Positions 18,232 through 25,569 of a stretch of 64,000 nt of DNA are shown piece by piece (the stretch's first letter is position 1; every line of letters begins with the position of its first letter). Under the pieces are notes generated by a model. It ran no database searches. It saw only the letters and a list, made by a program, of their open reading frames with translations, and was not told where the DNA came from. Source of the DNA: Citreimonas salinaria (GTDB lineage: Bacteria; Pseudomonadota; Alphaproteobacteria; Rhodobacterales; Rhodobacteraceae). A program made the translations under genes and the position numbers. Where the stretch lies: NCBI RefSeq assembly GCF_900107235.1, contig NZ_FNPF01000001.1:310001-374000 (forward strand), in the 5' to 3' direction.

Positions 18232-19296
18232 ATGCTGGACGCAACCGGGCAGGCGACGCGCCCCGCCCACGCCCCCGCCGACCATCCGAAGATCCCGGGG
18301 CCCAAGATCGGCATCCTGCTGGCGAATCTCGGGACTCCGGACAACTACGATTACTGGTCGATGCGGCGCTACCTGAACGAGTTCCTCTCGGACCGCCGCG
18401 TGATCGACTACAGCCCGTGGAAATGGCAGCCGCTTCTGCAGCTGGTCATCCTGACCAAGCGGCCGTTTTCCAGCGGCGCGGCCTACAAGTCGATCTGGAA
18501 CGAGGACAAGGGCGAAAGCCCGCTGATGACGATCACCAAGGACCAGACCGCCAAGATCGCGGCGCAGATGCAGGCGCAGTACGGCGACCGGGTGATGGTC
18601 GATTTCTGCATGCGCTACGGAAACCCGTCGACGAAATCCAAGGTCCACGCGATGGTCGAGGCCGGCTGCCGGCAGATCCTGTTCTTCCCGCTGTATCCGC
18701 ATTACGCGGGCGCGACCTCGGCCACCGCGAACGACGCGTTCTTCCGCGCGCTGATGGAGGAGAAGTGGCAGCCGACGGTCCGCACGGTCGATCCGTATTT
18801 CCAGCATCCGCTTTATATCGAGGCGCTGGCCCAGTCGATCGAGCGGGCCTATTCCAAGCTCGACAAGCGCCCCGACATCCTCGTGTGCTCGTACCACGGC
18901 GTGCCCAAGCGCTACCTGCTGGAGGGCGATCCGTATCATTGTCACTGCCAGAAGACGACGCGCCTGCTGAAGGAGCGTCTGGGCTGGAGCGACACCGAGA
19001 TCACCACCACCTTCCAGAGCCGCTTCGGTCCCGAGGAATGGCTGAAGCCCTACACGGTCGAGGAGGTCGCGCGGCTGGCGCGTGACGATGGCAAGAAGGA
19101 CATCGCCGTCTGCGCGCCCGCCTTCAGCGCCGACTGCATCGAAACGCTGGAAGAGATCAACGAGGAGATCAAGGAAAGCTTCGAAGAGGCGGGCGGCGAG
19201 CGTTTCACCTACATCCCGTGCCTCAACGACGACGACGCCCACATCAAGGCGCTGAGCGCGGTGATCGAAGAGAACCTGCGCGGCTGGGTCGACTAA
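18232..19296 (+). CDS. hemH: Ferrochelatase
   Basis: Inserts Fe2+ into protoporphyrin IX, the last step of protoheme synthesis; associated with the inner membrane. 354 residues from the ATG chosen. LLANLGTP opens the fold; the catalytic His222 is in SYHGVP, followed by DPYHCHCQKT, and the conserved acidic residue is Glu304 in DCIETLEE. Upstream in-frame starts at 18172 and 18199 would overlap or abut the preceding gene and lack family similarity. A strong bidirectional terminator follows 27 bp after the stop. Confidence 0.96.
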   Translation: MLDATGQATRPAHAPADHPKIPGPKIGILLANLGTPDNYDYWSMRRYLNEFLSDRRVIDYSPWKWQPLLQLVILTKRPFSSGAAYKSIWNEDKGESPLMTITKDQTAKIAAQMQAQYGDRVMVDFCMRYGNPSTKSKVHAMVEAGCRQILFFPLYPHYAGATSATANDAFFRALMEEKWQPTVRTVDPYFQHPLYIEALAQSIERAYSKLDKRPDILVCSYHGVPKRYLLEGDPYHCHCQKTTRLLKERLGWSDTEITTTFQSRFGPEEWLKPYTVEEVARLARDDGKKDIAVCAPAFSADCIETLEEINEEIKESFEEAGGERFTYIPCLNDDDAHIKALSAVIEENLRGWVD

Positions 19297-19323
19297 CGCG
19301 GCCGAGGATCGCACGAGTGCAAC

Positions 19324-19354
19324 AAAAAAGGCGGTGCCGCGGCACCGCCTTTTT
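19324..19354. terminator. Bidirectional intrinsic terminator
   Basis: AAAAAAGGCGGTGCC, centre GC, then GGCACCGCCTTTTT: a GC stem flanked by A6 on one side and T5 on the other. It can terminate hemH from the left and the small secreted-protein gene from the right. Confidence 0.92.
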
Positions 19355-19371
19355 CGTGTCTGTCGCTGCTC

Positions 19372-19569
19372 TTACGAGTGCGAGGCAGCTGCCAGGATCG
19401 CAATGAACAGCAGCGGGATGACCACGCCGGCGGCCGAGGAGGTCTGTTGCGTCTCTTCGACGACGACGACGGGCTCCATTTCCATGACCACTTCGTTCTT
19501 GCCTCCGGCGAAGGCAGAAGTGGCGGCAGCGGCGGACAGCAGCGCGGCGAGTGCGAGATTCTTCATCAT
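19372..19569 (-). CDS. Small secreted or membrane protein, 65 residues
   Basis: Unrecognised small gene, but well supported. There is a convincing signal peptide (MMKNLALAALLSAAAATSAFA, cleavage after about residue 21), a short acidic Val/Glu-rich middle (VVVVEETQQTSS), and a C-terminal hydrophobic helix (GVVIPLLFIAILAAA). The ribosome binding site is tggaggat, and a shared terminator lies 18 bp after the stop. The mature peptide of about 44 residues could be inner-membrane anchored with its N-terminus in the periplasm. A promoter-like sequence lies about 75 bp upstream. Function unknown. Confidence 0.7.
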   Translation of the reverse strand: MMKNLALAALLSAAAATSAFAGGKNEVVMEMEPVVVVEETQQTSSAAGVVIPLLFIAILAAASHS

Positions 19570-19644
19570 ATCCTCCAGTCGTTTGCCCGTTGCCCGTGCG
19601 GGTCATGCACGTGCGCCAAGCATCAAGATCAAGTCGTGACTGAG

Positions 19645-19672
19645 GTTATGCAGCAGAAACCGGCTCTTGCAA
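19645..19672 (-). promoter_or_regulatory. Candidate sigma-70-type promoter of the small secreted-protein gene
   Basis: Read leftward: TTGCAA, 16 bp, CATAAC, about 75 bp before the start codon. The -35 element is good and the -10 only moderate. Pattern match only. Confidence 0.3.
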
Positions 19673-19713
19673 TTCCGCCACGCCTGCGGCCCGTGATGCC
19701 GGACCGGCCTTCG

Positions 19714-20304
19714 TCAAATAAGCAACACCTGCGTGCCCACTTCGGCCATCTGGTACAGCTCTTCGATATGCTCGTTGTAGAGTCCGATGCAGCCGTTGGA
19801 CGACCGGCGCCCGATCTTGCGCGTGTCGTGCGTGCCGTGGATGCGGTAATACTGCCAGCTCAGGTGCAGCGCGCGGGTGCCCAGCGGGTTGTCGGGGCCC
19901 GGCGGCACGTAGTCCGGCCAGTCGGGATTGCGCTGTTTCATCGACGGCGTCGGGCGCCAGTCGGGGGCAGGGTCCTTGAACGTGACCCGCGTGCGGCCGC
20001 GGCGGGTCAGATCCTCGGTCAGGGGCACCGACGACGGATACAGGTGGTAACGGCCGCTTTCTTCCCAGAAATGCAGCGCGCGGGAATCGATGTCGACCAG
20101 GATCGCGCCCTGGTCGAGGTTGCTGAAATACGGCTGCCAGTCGAGCGTGCGAAACGACGAGACGTTGCGGCGCACGATCTCGGACACGTCGTTTTCCATC
20201 TCGGTCGAGCCTTGCGTCTGCGCGAAGGCGGGCGTCGCCACCAGAGCCGCGCTGCCCGCCATGAAACTGCGCCGATTAAGGCCAAGCCCATTCTTCTTCA
20301 TCAT
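19714..20304 (-). CDS. L,D-transpeptidase (YkuD domain), Tat-exported
   Basis: Periplasmic enzyme predicted to form 3-3 peptidoglycan cross-links or attach proteins to the wall; 196 residues. A twin-arginine signal (NRRSFMAGSAALVATPAFA) covers residues 10-28. The YkuD catalytic block runs from His156 (HGTHDTRKIG) to Cys172 in SSNGCIGL. Asn replaces the usual His before the catalytic Gly-Cys, and Gly replaces the usual Arg after it, a variant to note. Start at the MM doublet behind aaaggaatcg; the track of codons upstream of it has no family similarity. It is divergent from the CAP-domain lipoprotein. Confidence 0.87.
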   Translation of the reverse strand: MMKKNGLGLNRRSFMAGSAALVATPAFAQTQGSTEMENDVSEIVRRNVSSFRTLDWQPYFSNLDQGAILVDIDSRALHFWEESGRYHLYPSSVPLTEDLTRRGRTRVTFKDPAPDWRPTPSMKQRNPDWPDYVPPGPDNPLGTRALHLSWQYYRIHGTHDTRKIGRRSSNGCIGLYNEHIEELYQMAEVGTQVLLI

Positions 20305-20407
20305 CGTTTCGATTCCTTTGCCGCAAACCGTTGACATCAGATATGGCGCCTACGCTGCAGCCGCAAATCAAACCCGCGTGCGTTGGCCGAATCGGGCTTA
20401 AGTTGGT

Positions 20408-20436
20408 TTGAAGCCCTGCGCGGCGCGGGATAAGGT
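20408..20436 (+). promoter_or_regulatory. Candidate promoter of the CAP-domain lipoprotein gene
   Basis: TTGAAG, 17 bp, TAAGGT, about 30 bp before the start codon. Spacing is ideal and the hexamers are moderate matches. Pattern match only. Confidence 0.3.
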
Positions 20437-20466
20437 GCAGCGATCTGCATTGTAGTCGGAAAGATA

Positions 20467-21018
20467 ATGCCCATGACGACGCGCCGTTCCCTTCTTTTTC
20501 TCTCTGCCGGCTTTGCACTTGCAGCCTGCACCGCACCCATGACGACCCTGCCGCCGGAGCTCGGGCCGGACGGAGAACCGCTGCCGCGGGCCTACCGGCC
20601 CGGGAACGAGGCGACCGTGCAATACCGGATGCTCGATTCTGTCAACGCGTTGCGGGCCTCGGCCGGCGCACCGCCGCTGGAACTGAACGCGCAGCTGAAC
20701 GCCGCGGCGGCGACGCATGCGCGCGACATGGCGGTGCAGAACCGGCCGTGGCACTTCGGCTCGGACGGCTCCTCGCCGGTCGACCGGGCGCGGCGCGTCG
20801 GCTATTCCGGGCGCCTGGTGGGCGAGGCGATTTCGGAAACCTACGAAAGCGAGCTCGAGACGCTGGCCGCGTGGATGGAGCAAGAGAACGTGCGCGAGGT
20901 GATCCTCGACCCGTCCGCGCGTGACATGGGCTTTGCCTGGCATCAGGAAAACAGCGGCAAGCTGTGGTGGGTCATGGAACTGGGCGCGCCCGGCCTGTCG
21001 CCGGTTCCGGGCATGTGA
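20467..21018 (+). CDS. CAP/SCP-domain lipoprotein
   Basis: 183 residues. The signal peptide ends in a lipobox LAAC (Cys21), so the protein is probably lipid-anchored in the envelope. The body is a bacterial CAP (SCP/PR-1) domain: NALRASAGAPPLELNAQLNAAA, then HARDMAVQNRPWHFGSDG, with the paired His and Glu positions (GEAISE) typical of the cavity. Bacterial members are extracellular proteins of mostly unknown activity. It lies between two L,D-transpeptidase genes, suggesting an envelope role by context only. Confidence 0.82.
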   Translation: MPMTTRRSLLFLSAGFALAACTAPMTTLPPELGPDGEPLPRAYRPGNEATVQYRMLDSVNALRASAGAPPLELNAQLNAAAATHARDMAVQNRPWHFGSDGSSPVDRARRVGYSGRLVGEAISETYESELETLAAWMEQENVREVILDPSARDMGFAWHQENSGKLWWVMELGAPGLSPVPGM

Positions 21019-21027
21019 AGGCGCCAA

Positions 21028-21051
21028 GGCCCGCCGGTGAGACGGCGGGCC
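21028..21051. terminator. Stem-loop between convergent CAP and L,D-transpeptidase genes
   Basis: Perfect repeat GGCCCGCCG / CGGCGGGCC with a 6-base loop, in the 40-bp gap between two convergent stop codons. There is no T-run on either side; probably a shared terminator. Confidence 0.5.
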
Positions 21052-21058
21052 GCACCGG

Positions 21059-21556
21059 TCAGGGCATGATCCGGATCGGCGTGCCGTCGCGCACCATCGC
21101 GTAGATGTCGCGCATGTCGCGGTCGGTGACCGCGATGCAGCCGGCGGTCCAGTCGCGCGCACCCGGCCTGCGTCCGTCGTTGGGCATCCCGTGAATGAAG
21201 ATGTCGCCGCCGGGAGACAGGCCCAGTGATGCGGCGCGGGTCACGTCCTCGGTCCGGGGATAGTCGATGCCGATCGACAAGTAGTACTTCGAGTTCGGGT
21301 TGCGCCGGTCGATCGTGTACTCGCCCTCGGGGGTGCGGCCGTCGCCTTCGAACTGCTTGTGGCCGTCGGGGGCGAAGCCCAGACCCACGTCGTAGGATTT
21401 CAGCACCTTGTTGTGGTGCAGCAGGTACATGCGCCGGTCGCTCTTGTCGACGAGCACCTGCGTGACCTCGGGGCCGTGATACGTCTTGAATTTCGAACTG
21501 CATGCCGACAGCGCCATCGCGGCCGCCAGCAGCAGCATCAGTCCCATCGTTCTCAT
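21059..21556 (-). CDS. L,D-transpeptidase (YkuD domain) lipoprotein
   Basis: 165 residues. Signal peptide with lipobox LSAC (Cys19). The YkuD domain begins at VTQVLVDKSDRRMYLLHHNK; the catalytic His is in FIHGMPND and the catalytic Cys140 in DWTAGCIAV, the common form of this subfamily. Predicted to modify peptidoglycan in the periplasm from a membrane anchor. Start at the ATG giving MRTMGLM; a longer frame exists upstream but would place charged residues before the signal. 80 bp downstream of the sodium-channel gene on the same strand. Confidence 0.87.
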   Translation of the reverse strand: MRTMGLMLLLAAAMALSACSSKFKTYHGPEVTQVLVDKSDRRMYLLHHNKVLKSYDVGLGFAPDGHKQFEGDGRTPEGEYTIDRRNPNSKYYLSIGIDYPRTEDVTRAASLGLSPGGDIFIHGMPNDGRRPGARDWTAGCIAVTDRDMRDIYAMVRDGTPIRIMP

Positions 21557-21636
21557 TTTTCGGTCCGCTCGTTTGCCGGTTTTTTGGTCTTGCCTGTTTT
21601 CGGTAACCATAGCGTAAAAGGCTGCGCCGGCATAGC

Positions 21637-22422
21637 TCACGAATTCGGGGGAGGTGCGTCCGAAAGCCGCTTCTCGATCGTCTCGAGCCGGCGCAGCACC
21701 TCGTCGCGGTAGGCGTCGGTGGCCTCGCCCTCCTCCTTCTGGTGGGCGTCCTGCATCGAGTTCACGATCAGGCCGACCAGCAGGTTCACCACGGCGAAGG
21801 TCGTCACCATGATGAACGGCACGAAGAAGGCCCAGGCGTAGGGATAGATCTCCATCACCGGGCGGACGATACCCATCGACCACGATTCCAGCGTCATGAT
21901 CTGGAACAGCGAATAGGCCGACCGACCGAGATCGCCGAACCATTGCGGGAAGGTGTCGCCGAACAGCTTGGTCGCCATGACCGCGCCGATGTAGAAGATC
22001 AGCGCCATCAGCAGGAACACGCTGCCCATGCCCGGCAGCGCGGTCACGAAGCCCTCGACCACGCGGCGCAGGCGGGGTGCGACCGAGATCACGCGCAGCA
22101 CCCGCAGGATGCGCAGCGCGCGCAGCACCGACAGACCCTGCGCTGCCGGCAGCAGCGCGATCCCCACGATGACGAAGTCGAAGACGTTCCAGCCGTCGCG
22201 GAAGAAGCGCCAGCCATAGGCCACCAGCTTGAGCGCGATCTCGATCGTGAAGATCGCCAGGCAGATCCGGTCCACCGCGATGATCAGCGGACCGGCGGCG
22301 GCCATCGCATTCTCCGACGTCTCGAGGCCGAGCGCGACGGCGTTGATCAGGATCACTGCGATGATTCCGTTACGCACCACCGCGCGCTGGAGGACTTCCC
22401 CCAGTCTTTTGCGAAATCCCAT
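21637..22422 (-). CDS. Voltage-gated sodium channel, NaChBac (BacNav) type
   Basis: Homotetrameric inner-membrane cation channel subunit, 261 residues with six predicted helices. The S4 voltage sensor carries four arginines exactly three apart (R101, R104, R107, R110). The pore loop reads MTLESWSMG with selectivity filter TLESWS at 177-182, the Na+-selective signature of the BacNav family (NavRosD from Roseobacter is a known relative). S6 is FFVPFIMVTTFAVVNLLVGLIV, followed by an acidic neck and a C-terminal coiled coil (about 236-255) that tetramerises such channels. The start is 3 bp after the stop of the RNA methyltransferase gene, so the two are probably cotranscribed. Confidence 0.93.
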   Translation of the reverse strand: MGFRKRLGEVLQRAVVRNGIIAVILINAVALGLETSENAMAAAGPLIIAVDRICLAIFTIEIALKLVAYGWRFFRDGWNVFDFVIVGIALLPAAQGLSVLRALRILRVLRVISVAPRLRRVVEGFVTALPGMGSVFLLMALIFYIGAVMATKLFGDTFPQWFGDLGRSAYSLFQIMTLESWSMGIVRPVMEIYPYAWAFFVPFIMVTTFAVVNLLVGLIVNSMQDAHQKEEGEATDAYRDEVLRRLETIEKRLSDAPPPNS

Positions 22423-22425
22423 GCG

Positions 22426-23646
22426 TCAGCGCTCCAGAGTGAGGGTTGCGGCCAGTTCCACGTGCGTCGACCAGCGGAACTGGTCGATCACCCGCACCGG
22501 CCCAAGCGCGTAACCGGCGGCGATCAACGCGGCGGTGTCGCGGGCGAAGGTCACGGGGTTGCACGACACGTGTGCTATGCGCGGCACGCGGGCGCGGGCG
22601 ATCTGGTTTATCTGCGCCTCGGCCCCCGCGCGGGGCGGATCGATCACGACAGCGTCGAAGCGGGCGAGTTCATCGGGCAGCAGCGGGTTGCGGAACAGGT
22701 CGCGCGCCTGCGTCGTGACCTTGCGCAGGCCCGTCGCGTGGCGCCATCCGCGGTCGAGCGCGGCCAGCATTTCGGCATCGGATTCGTAGGCGGCGACCTC
22801 GGCGGTCTCGGCCAGCGGCAGGGTGAAGGTGCCGCAGCCGGCGAACAGGTCGGCCACGCGGGCGGCATCGCCAACTGCGTGGCGCACGGCGTCCAGCAGC
22901 GCGGCCTCGCCCTCGGCGGTGGCCTGCAGGAAGGCGCCCGGGGGCGGGGCGACCTGCGCACGGCCGAAGGTCTGCGTCGGCGGGCGGCGGGTCAGCGTCT
23001 CGCCGTCCCAGGACAGGCGGGCCAGGTCGTGGGCCTGGGCAAGTTCGGCGAAGGCCACCGGGCCGGGGCGCGCACCCCCGCGCACCGCGACATCCAGCCC
23101 GCCGTCGCTGTCGGTGACCAGCACCGAGATCTCGGACTTGCGGCTGGCACCGGCGGCGGTCAGCGCCTCGACCACGGGCAGCGCGGCGGACAGCGCCGGC
23201 CGCACGACCAGGCAGTCGGGATTCTCGACGATGACGTCGCTGCCCTTCTGGTGGAAGCCGGCAGTGGCACCCTTCTTCGTGCGGCGGGCCGAGAAGGTCG
23301 CGCGGCGGCGCGAGTGCGGCGGGGAGGTTTCCGTCAAGCGCACGTCCGCCTCGATCCCCTGCGCGGCCAGCGCGCGGATCACCACGTCGCGCTTCCACTC
23401 GGCCGTGAAGTCCAGCGCCGCGTGCTGCAGCTGGCAGCCGCCGCAGCGCTTCGCATGGCGGCAGGGCGGCGAGACGCGTTCGGGCACCGGTGTGACGATG
23501 CGGGGGGCGGCCATGTGGCCGGCGGCGATCTCGCCCTCGACCACCTCTCCGGGCAATGTGCCGGGGGCGTAGACGGGGCCGCCGTCCACGCCGGAGGCGA
23601 TGCCGTCGCCCTGGTGGCCCAGCCGCTCTATCACGATCCTGTCCAA
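22426..23646 (-). CDS. Class I SAM-dependent RNA (uracil-5) methyltransferase, RumA/RlmD type
   Basis: About 406 residues. Predicted to methylate a uracil in 23S rRNA or tRNA. Iron-sulfur cysteines are C62, C68 and C71 in CRHAKRCGGC, with a fourth probably in ENPDCLVV. SAM motif I is DLFAGCGTFTLP, motif IV is DAVVIDPPRAGA, and the nucleophile is Cys362 in HVSCNP. The N-terminus is short of a full TRAM domain but has IERLGHQGDGIA. No ATG is available at the right place; I use TTG at 23646 because gcggggaag precedes it; TTG at 23703 is an alternative. Exact target (RlmC, RlmD or TrmA-like) is not decided by sequence. Confidence 0.85.
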   Translation of the reverse strand: MDRIVIERLGHQGDGIASGVDGGPVYAPGTLPGEVVEGEIAAGHMAAPRIVTPVPERVSPPCRHAKRCGGCQLQHAALDFTAEWKRDVVIRALAAQGIEADVRLTETSPPHSRRRATFSARRTKKGATAGFHQKGSDVIVENPDCLVVRPALSAALPVVEALTAAGASRKSEISVLVTDSDGGLDVAVRGGARPGPVAFAELAQAHDLARLSWDGETLTRRPPTQTFGRAQVAPPPGAFLQATAEGEAALLDAVRHAVGDAARVADLFAGCGTFTLPLAETAEVAAYESDAEMLAALDRGWRHATGLRKVTTQARDLFRNPLLPDELARFDAVVIDPPRAGAEAQINQIARARVPRIAHVSCNPVTFARDTAALIAAGYALGPVRVIDQFRWSTHVELAATLTLER

Positions 23647-23712
23647 GGCTTCCCCGCCGCGTTGATCCGCCCGTCGCCTACCTTGCGCGGGCGCACCGAT
23701 CAAGCGGCGCGA

Positions 23713-25569
23713 TCACTCGGCCGCGCGCACGGAATCGTCATCCTCGTCATCCGAGCCGATGAAGCCGCCGGACTGGCGTTCCCAGTAGCGGGCGTACAGC
23801 CCGCCTCGGGCCAGAAGGTCGTCGTGCGTGCCGGTCTCGACGATGCGGCCGTCGTCCAGCACCACGATCCGGTCCATGCTGGACAGGGTCGACAGGCGGT
23901 GCGCGATGGCCAGCACGGTCTTGCCCTCCATCACGCGTTCCAGCGCGTCCTGGATGCTGGCCTCGACCTCGGAATCCAGCGCGCTCGTCGCCTCGTCCAA
24001 GACGAGGATCGGTGCGTCCTTCAGGATGGCGCGCGCAAGGGCGATGCGCTGGCGCTGACCTCCCGACAGCTTCACGCCACGCTCGCCCAGGTAGGCGTCA
24101 TAGCCCTTGCGGCCCATGTGGTCCTGCATGTCCTGGATGAACTCGTGCGCCTCGGCCCGGCGGGCGGCGTCATAGACCTCTTCGTCGGTGGCGTTCGGGC
24201 GGCCGTAGCGGATGTTATCCATCGCCGAGCGGTTGAACATCGCGGTTTCCTGCGTGACCATCCCGATGCGGTGGCGCAGGCTTTCCTGCGTGACGCGGCT
24301 GACGTCCTGCCCGTCGATCTCGATCGCGCCCTGTTCGGTGTCGTACATGCGCAGCAGCAGCGACACGAGCGTCGACTTGCCCGCGCCCGAGGCGCCCACG
24401 ATGCCCAGCTTCTCGCCCGGTGCGATGGTCAGGGCGATGTCGCGCACGCCGCCGCCTTCTTCGCGCCCGTAGCCGAAGGTCACGTCGCGGAACGCGATCT
24501 CTCCGGCCTCGACGGCAAGGTCGGTGGCGTCCTCGGCGTCGATCAACCCGTGCGGCGGGGTGAGGGTGCGCATGCCGTCCTCGACCTCGCCCACGTTGGC
24601 GTAAAGCGCCATCAGCGTGAAACTGACCCAGCCGGTCATCTGCGCCAGCCGCAGGCTGACGGCGCCGGTGGCGGCGATGTCGCCCGCGCTGACCAGCCCC
24701 TGCGACCAGTACCAAAGCGCGCCGCCGACCAGCAGGATCGGCAGGATGCCCGCCAGCCCCATCAGGCAGAAGCGGAACAGGGCCGAGAGATACCCGAACT
24801 CGATCGTTCGGTCGCGCAGACCGCCCATCGCGCCCAAAGCGGCGCGGTCCTCATGCTCGGCATGGGCGAACAGCTTGACGGTCTTGATGTTGGTGACCGT
24901 GTCGACCACCTGCCCCGACACGTTCGCCCGCGCCGCCGCCCGCGCCTTCGACCGCTTGCGGACACGGGGCATGAAGTAGCGGATCATCCACAGGTAGACG
25001 GCCATCCACAGCACCAGCCCCCCGGCGATGCGCCAGTCGACCGTGCCCAGCATGAAGATCGCACCCACGACCGAGGCGAGCGCGAACAGCACCGTCTGCA
25101 CCACCTCGACCACGGCGTCGGTCAGGGCGCGGGCGGTCTGCATCTCCTTCTGGGCGATGCGGCCGGCGAAGTCGTCGTCGAAAAAGGTCACGGACTGGCC
25201 CAGCGTGTAGCGGTGCAGGCGCGACAGGACGAGGTTGAAGACGTTGGGCGCGATGGCGATAGACTGCATCGCCGCGTTGGCGCCCATGGTTACGGGCCGC
25301 ACGATCAGGAAGAACAGCAGCGCCAGGATCAGGATGCCCGCCTGGTCCGAGAACACGTTGCCCGCCTCCGAAGCCAGCGCGGCGTCGACCACCACGCCCA
25401 GCATCAGCGCGGCCAGCACCTCGACCACGCCGGCGACGATGGACACGCCGCCGGCCAGCGCCAGCGGCTTTTCGGCCCCGCGCATCGCCCAGCGCAGGAA
25501 CCGCGCCAGCGTGCGCGGCGGCGCACCGTCGGCGTGGGAAAACGGGTCGATCCAGGTTTCGGGTCTCAT
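23713..25569 (-). CDS. ABC exporter half-transporter (six-helix membrane domain plus ATPase)
   Basis: 618 residues: membrane domain about 1-340, ATPase domain with Walker A GASGAGKST (about 395-403), signature LSGGQRQRI, Walker B ILVLDEATSALD and H-loop IAHRLST. The intracellular-loop motif FDDDFAGRIAQKEMQT is typical of the multidrug/lipid exporter class. Its ATG overlaps the stop of the upstream paralogue (ATGA), so the two were probably made as a heterodimer. If the upstream gene is truly broken, this subunit might work as a homodimer. The substrate is not inferable. Confidence 0.92.
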   Translation of the reverse strand: MRPETWIDPFSHADGAPPRTLARFLRWAMRGAEKPLALAGGVSIVAGVVEVLAALMLGVVVDAALASEAGNVFSDQAGILILALLFFLIVRPVTMGANAAMQSIAIAPNVFNLVLSRLHRYTLGQSVTFFDDDFAGRIAQKEMQTARALTDAVVEVVQTVLFALASVVGAIFMLGTVDWRIAGGLVLWMAVYLWMIRYFMPRVRKRSKARAAARANVSGQVVDTVTNIKTVKLFAHAEHEDRAALGAMGGLRDRTIEFGYLSALFRFCLMGLAGILPILLVGGALWYWSQGLVSAGDIAATGAVSLRLAQMTGWVSFTLMALYANVGEVEDGMRTLTPPHGLIDAEDATDLAVEAGEIAFRDVTFGYGREEGGGVRDIALTIAPGEKLGIVGASGAGKSTLVSLLLRMYDTEQGAIEIDGQDVSRVTQESLRHRIGMVTQETAMFNRSAMDNIRYGRPNATDEEVYDAARRAEAHEFIQDMQDHMGRKGYDAYLGERGVKLSGGQRQRIALARAILKDAPILVLDEATSALDSEVEASIQDALERVMEGKTVLAIAHRLSTLSSMDRIVVLDDGRIVETGTHDDLLARGGLYARYWERQSGGFIGSDDEDDDSVRAAE

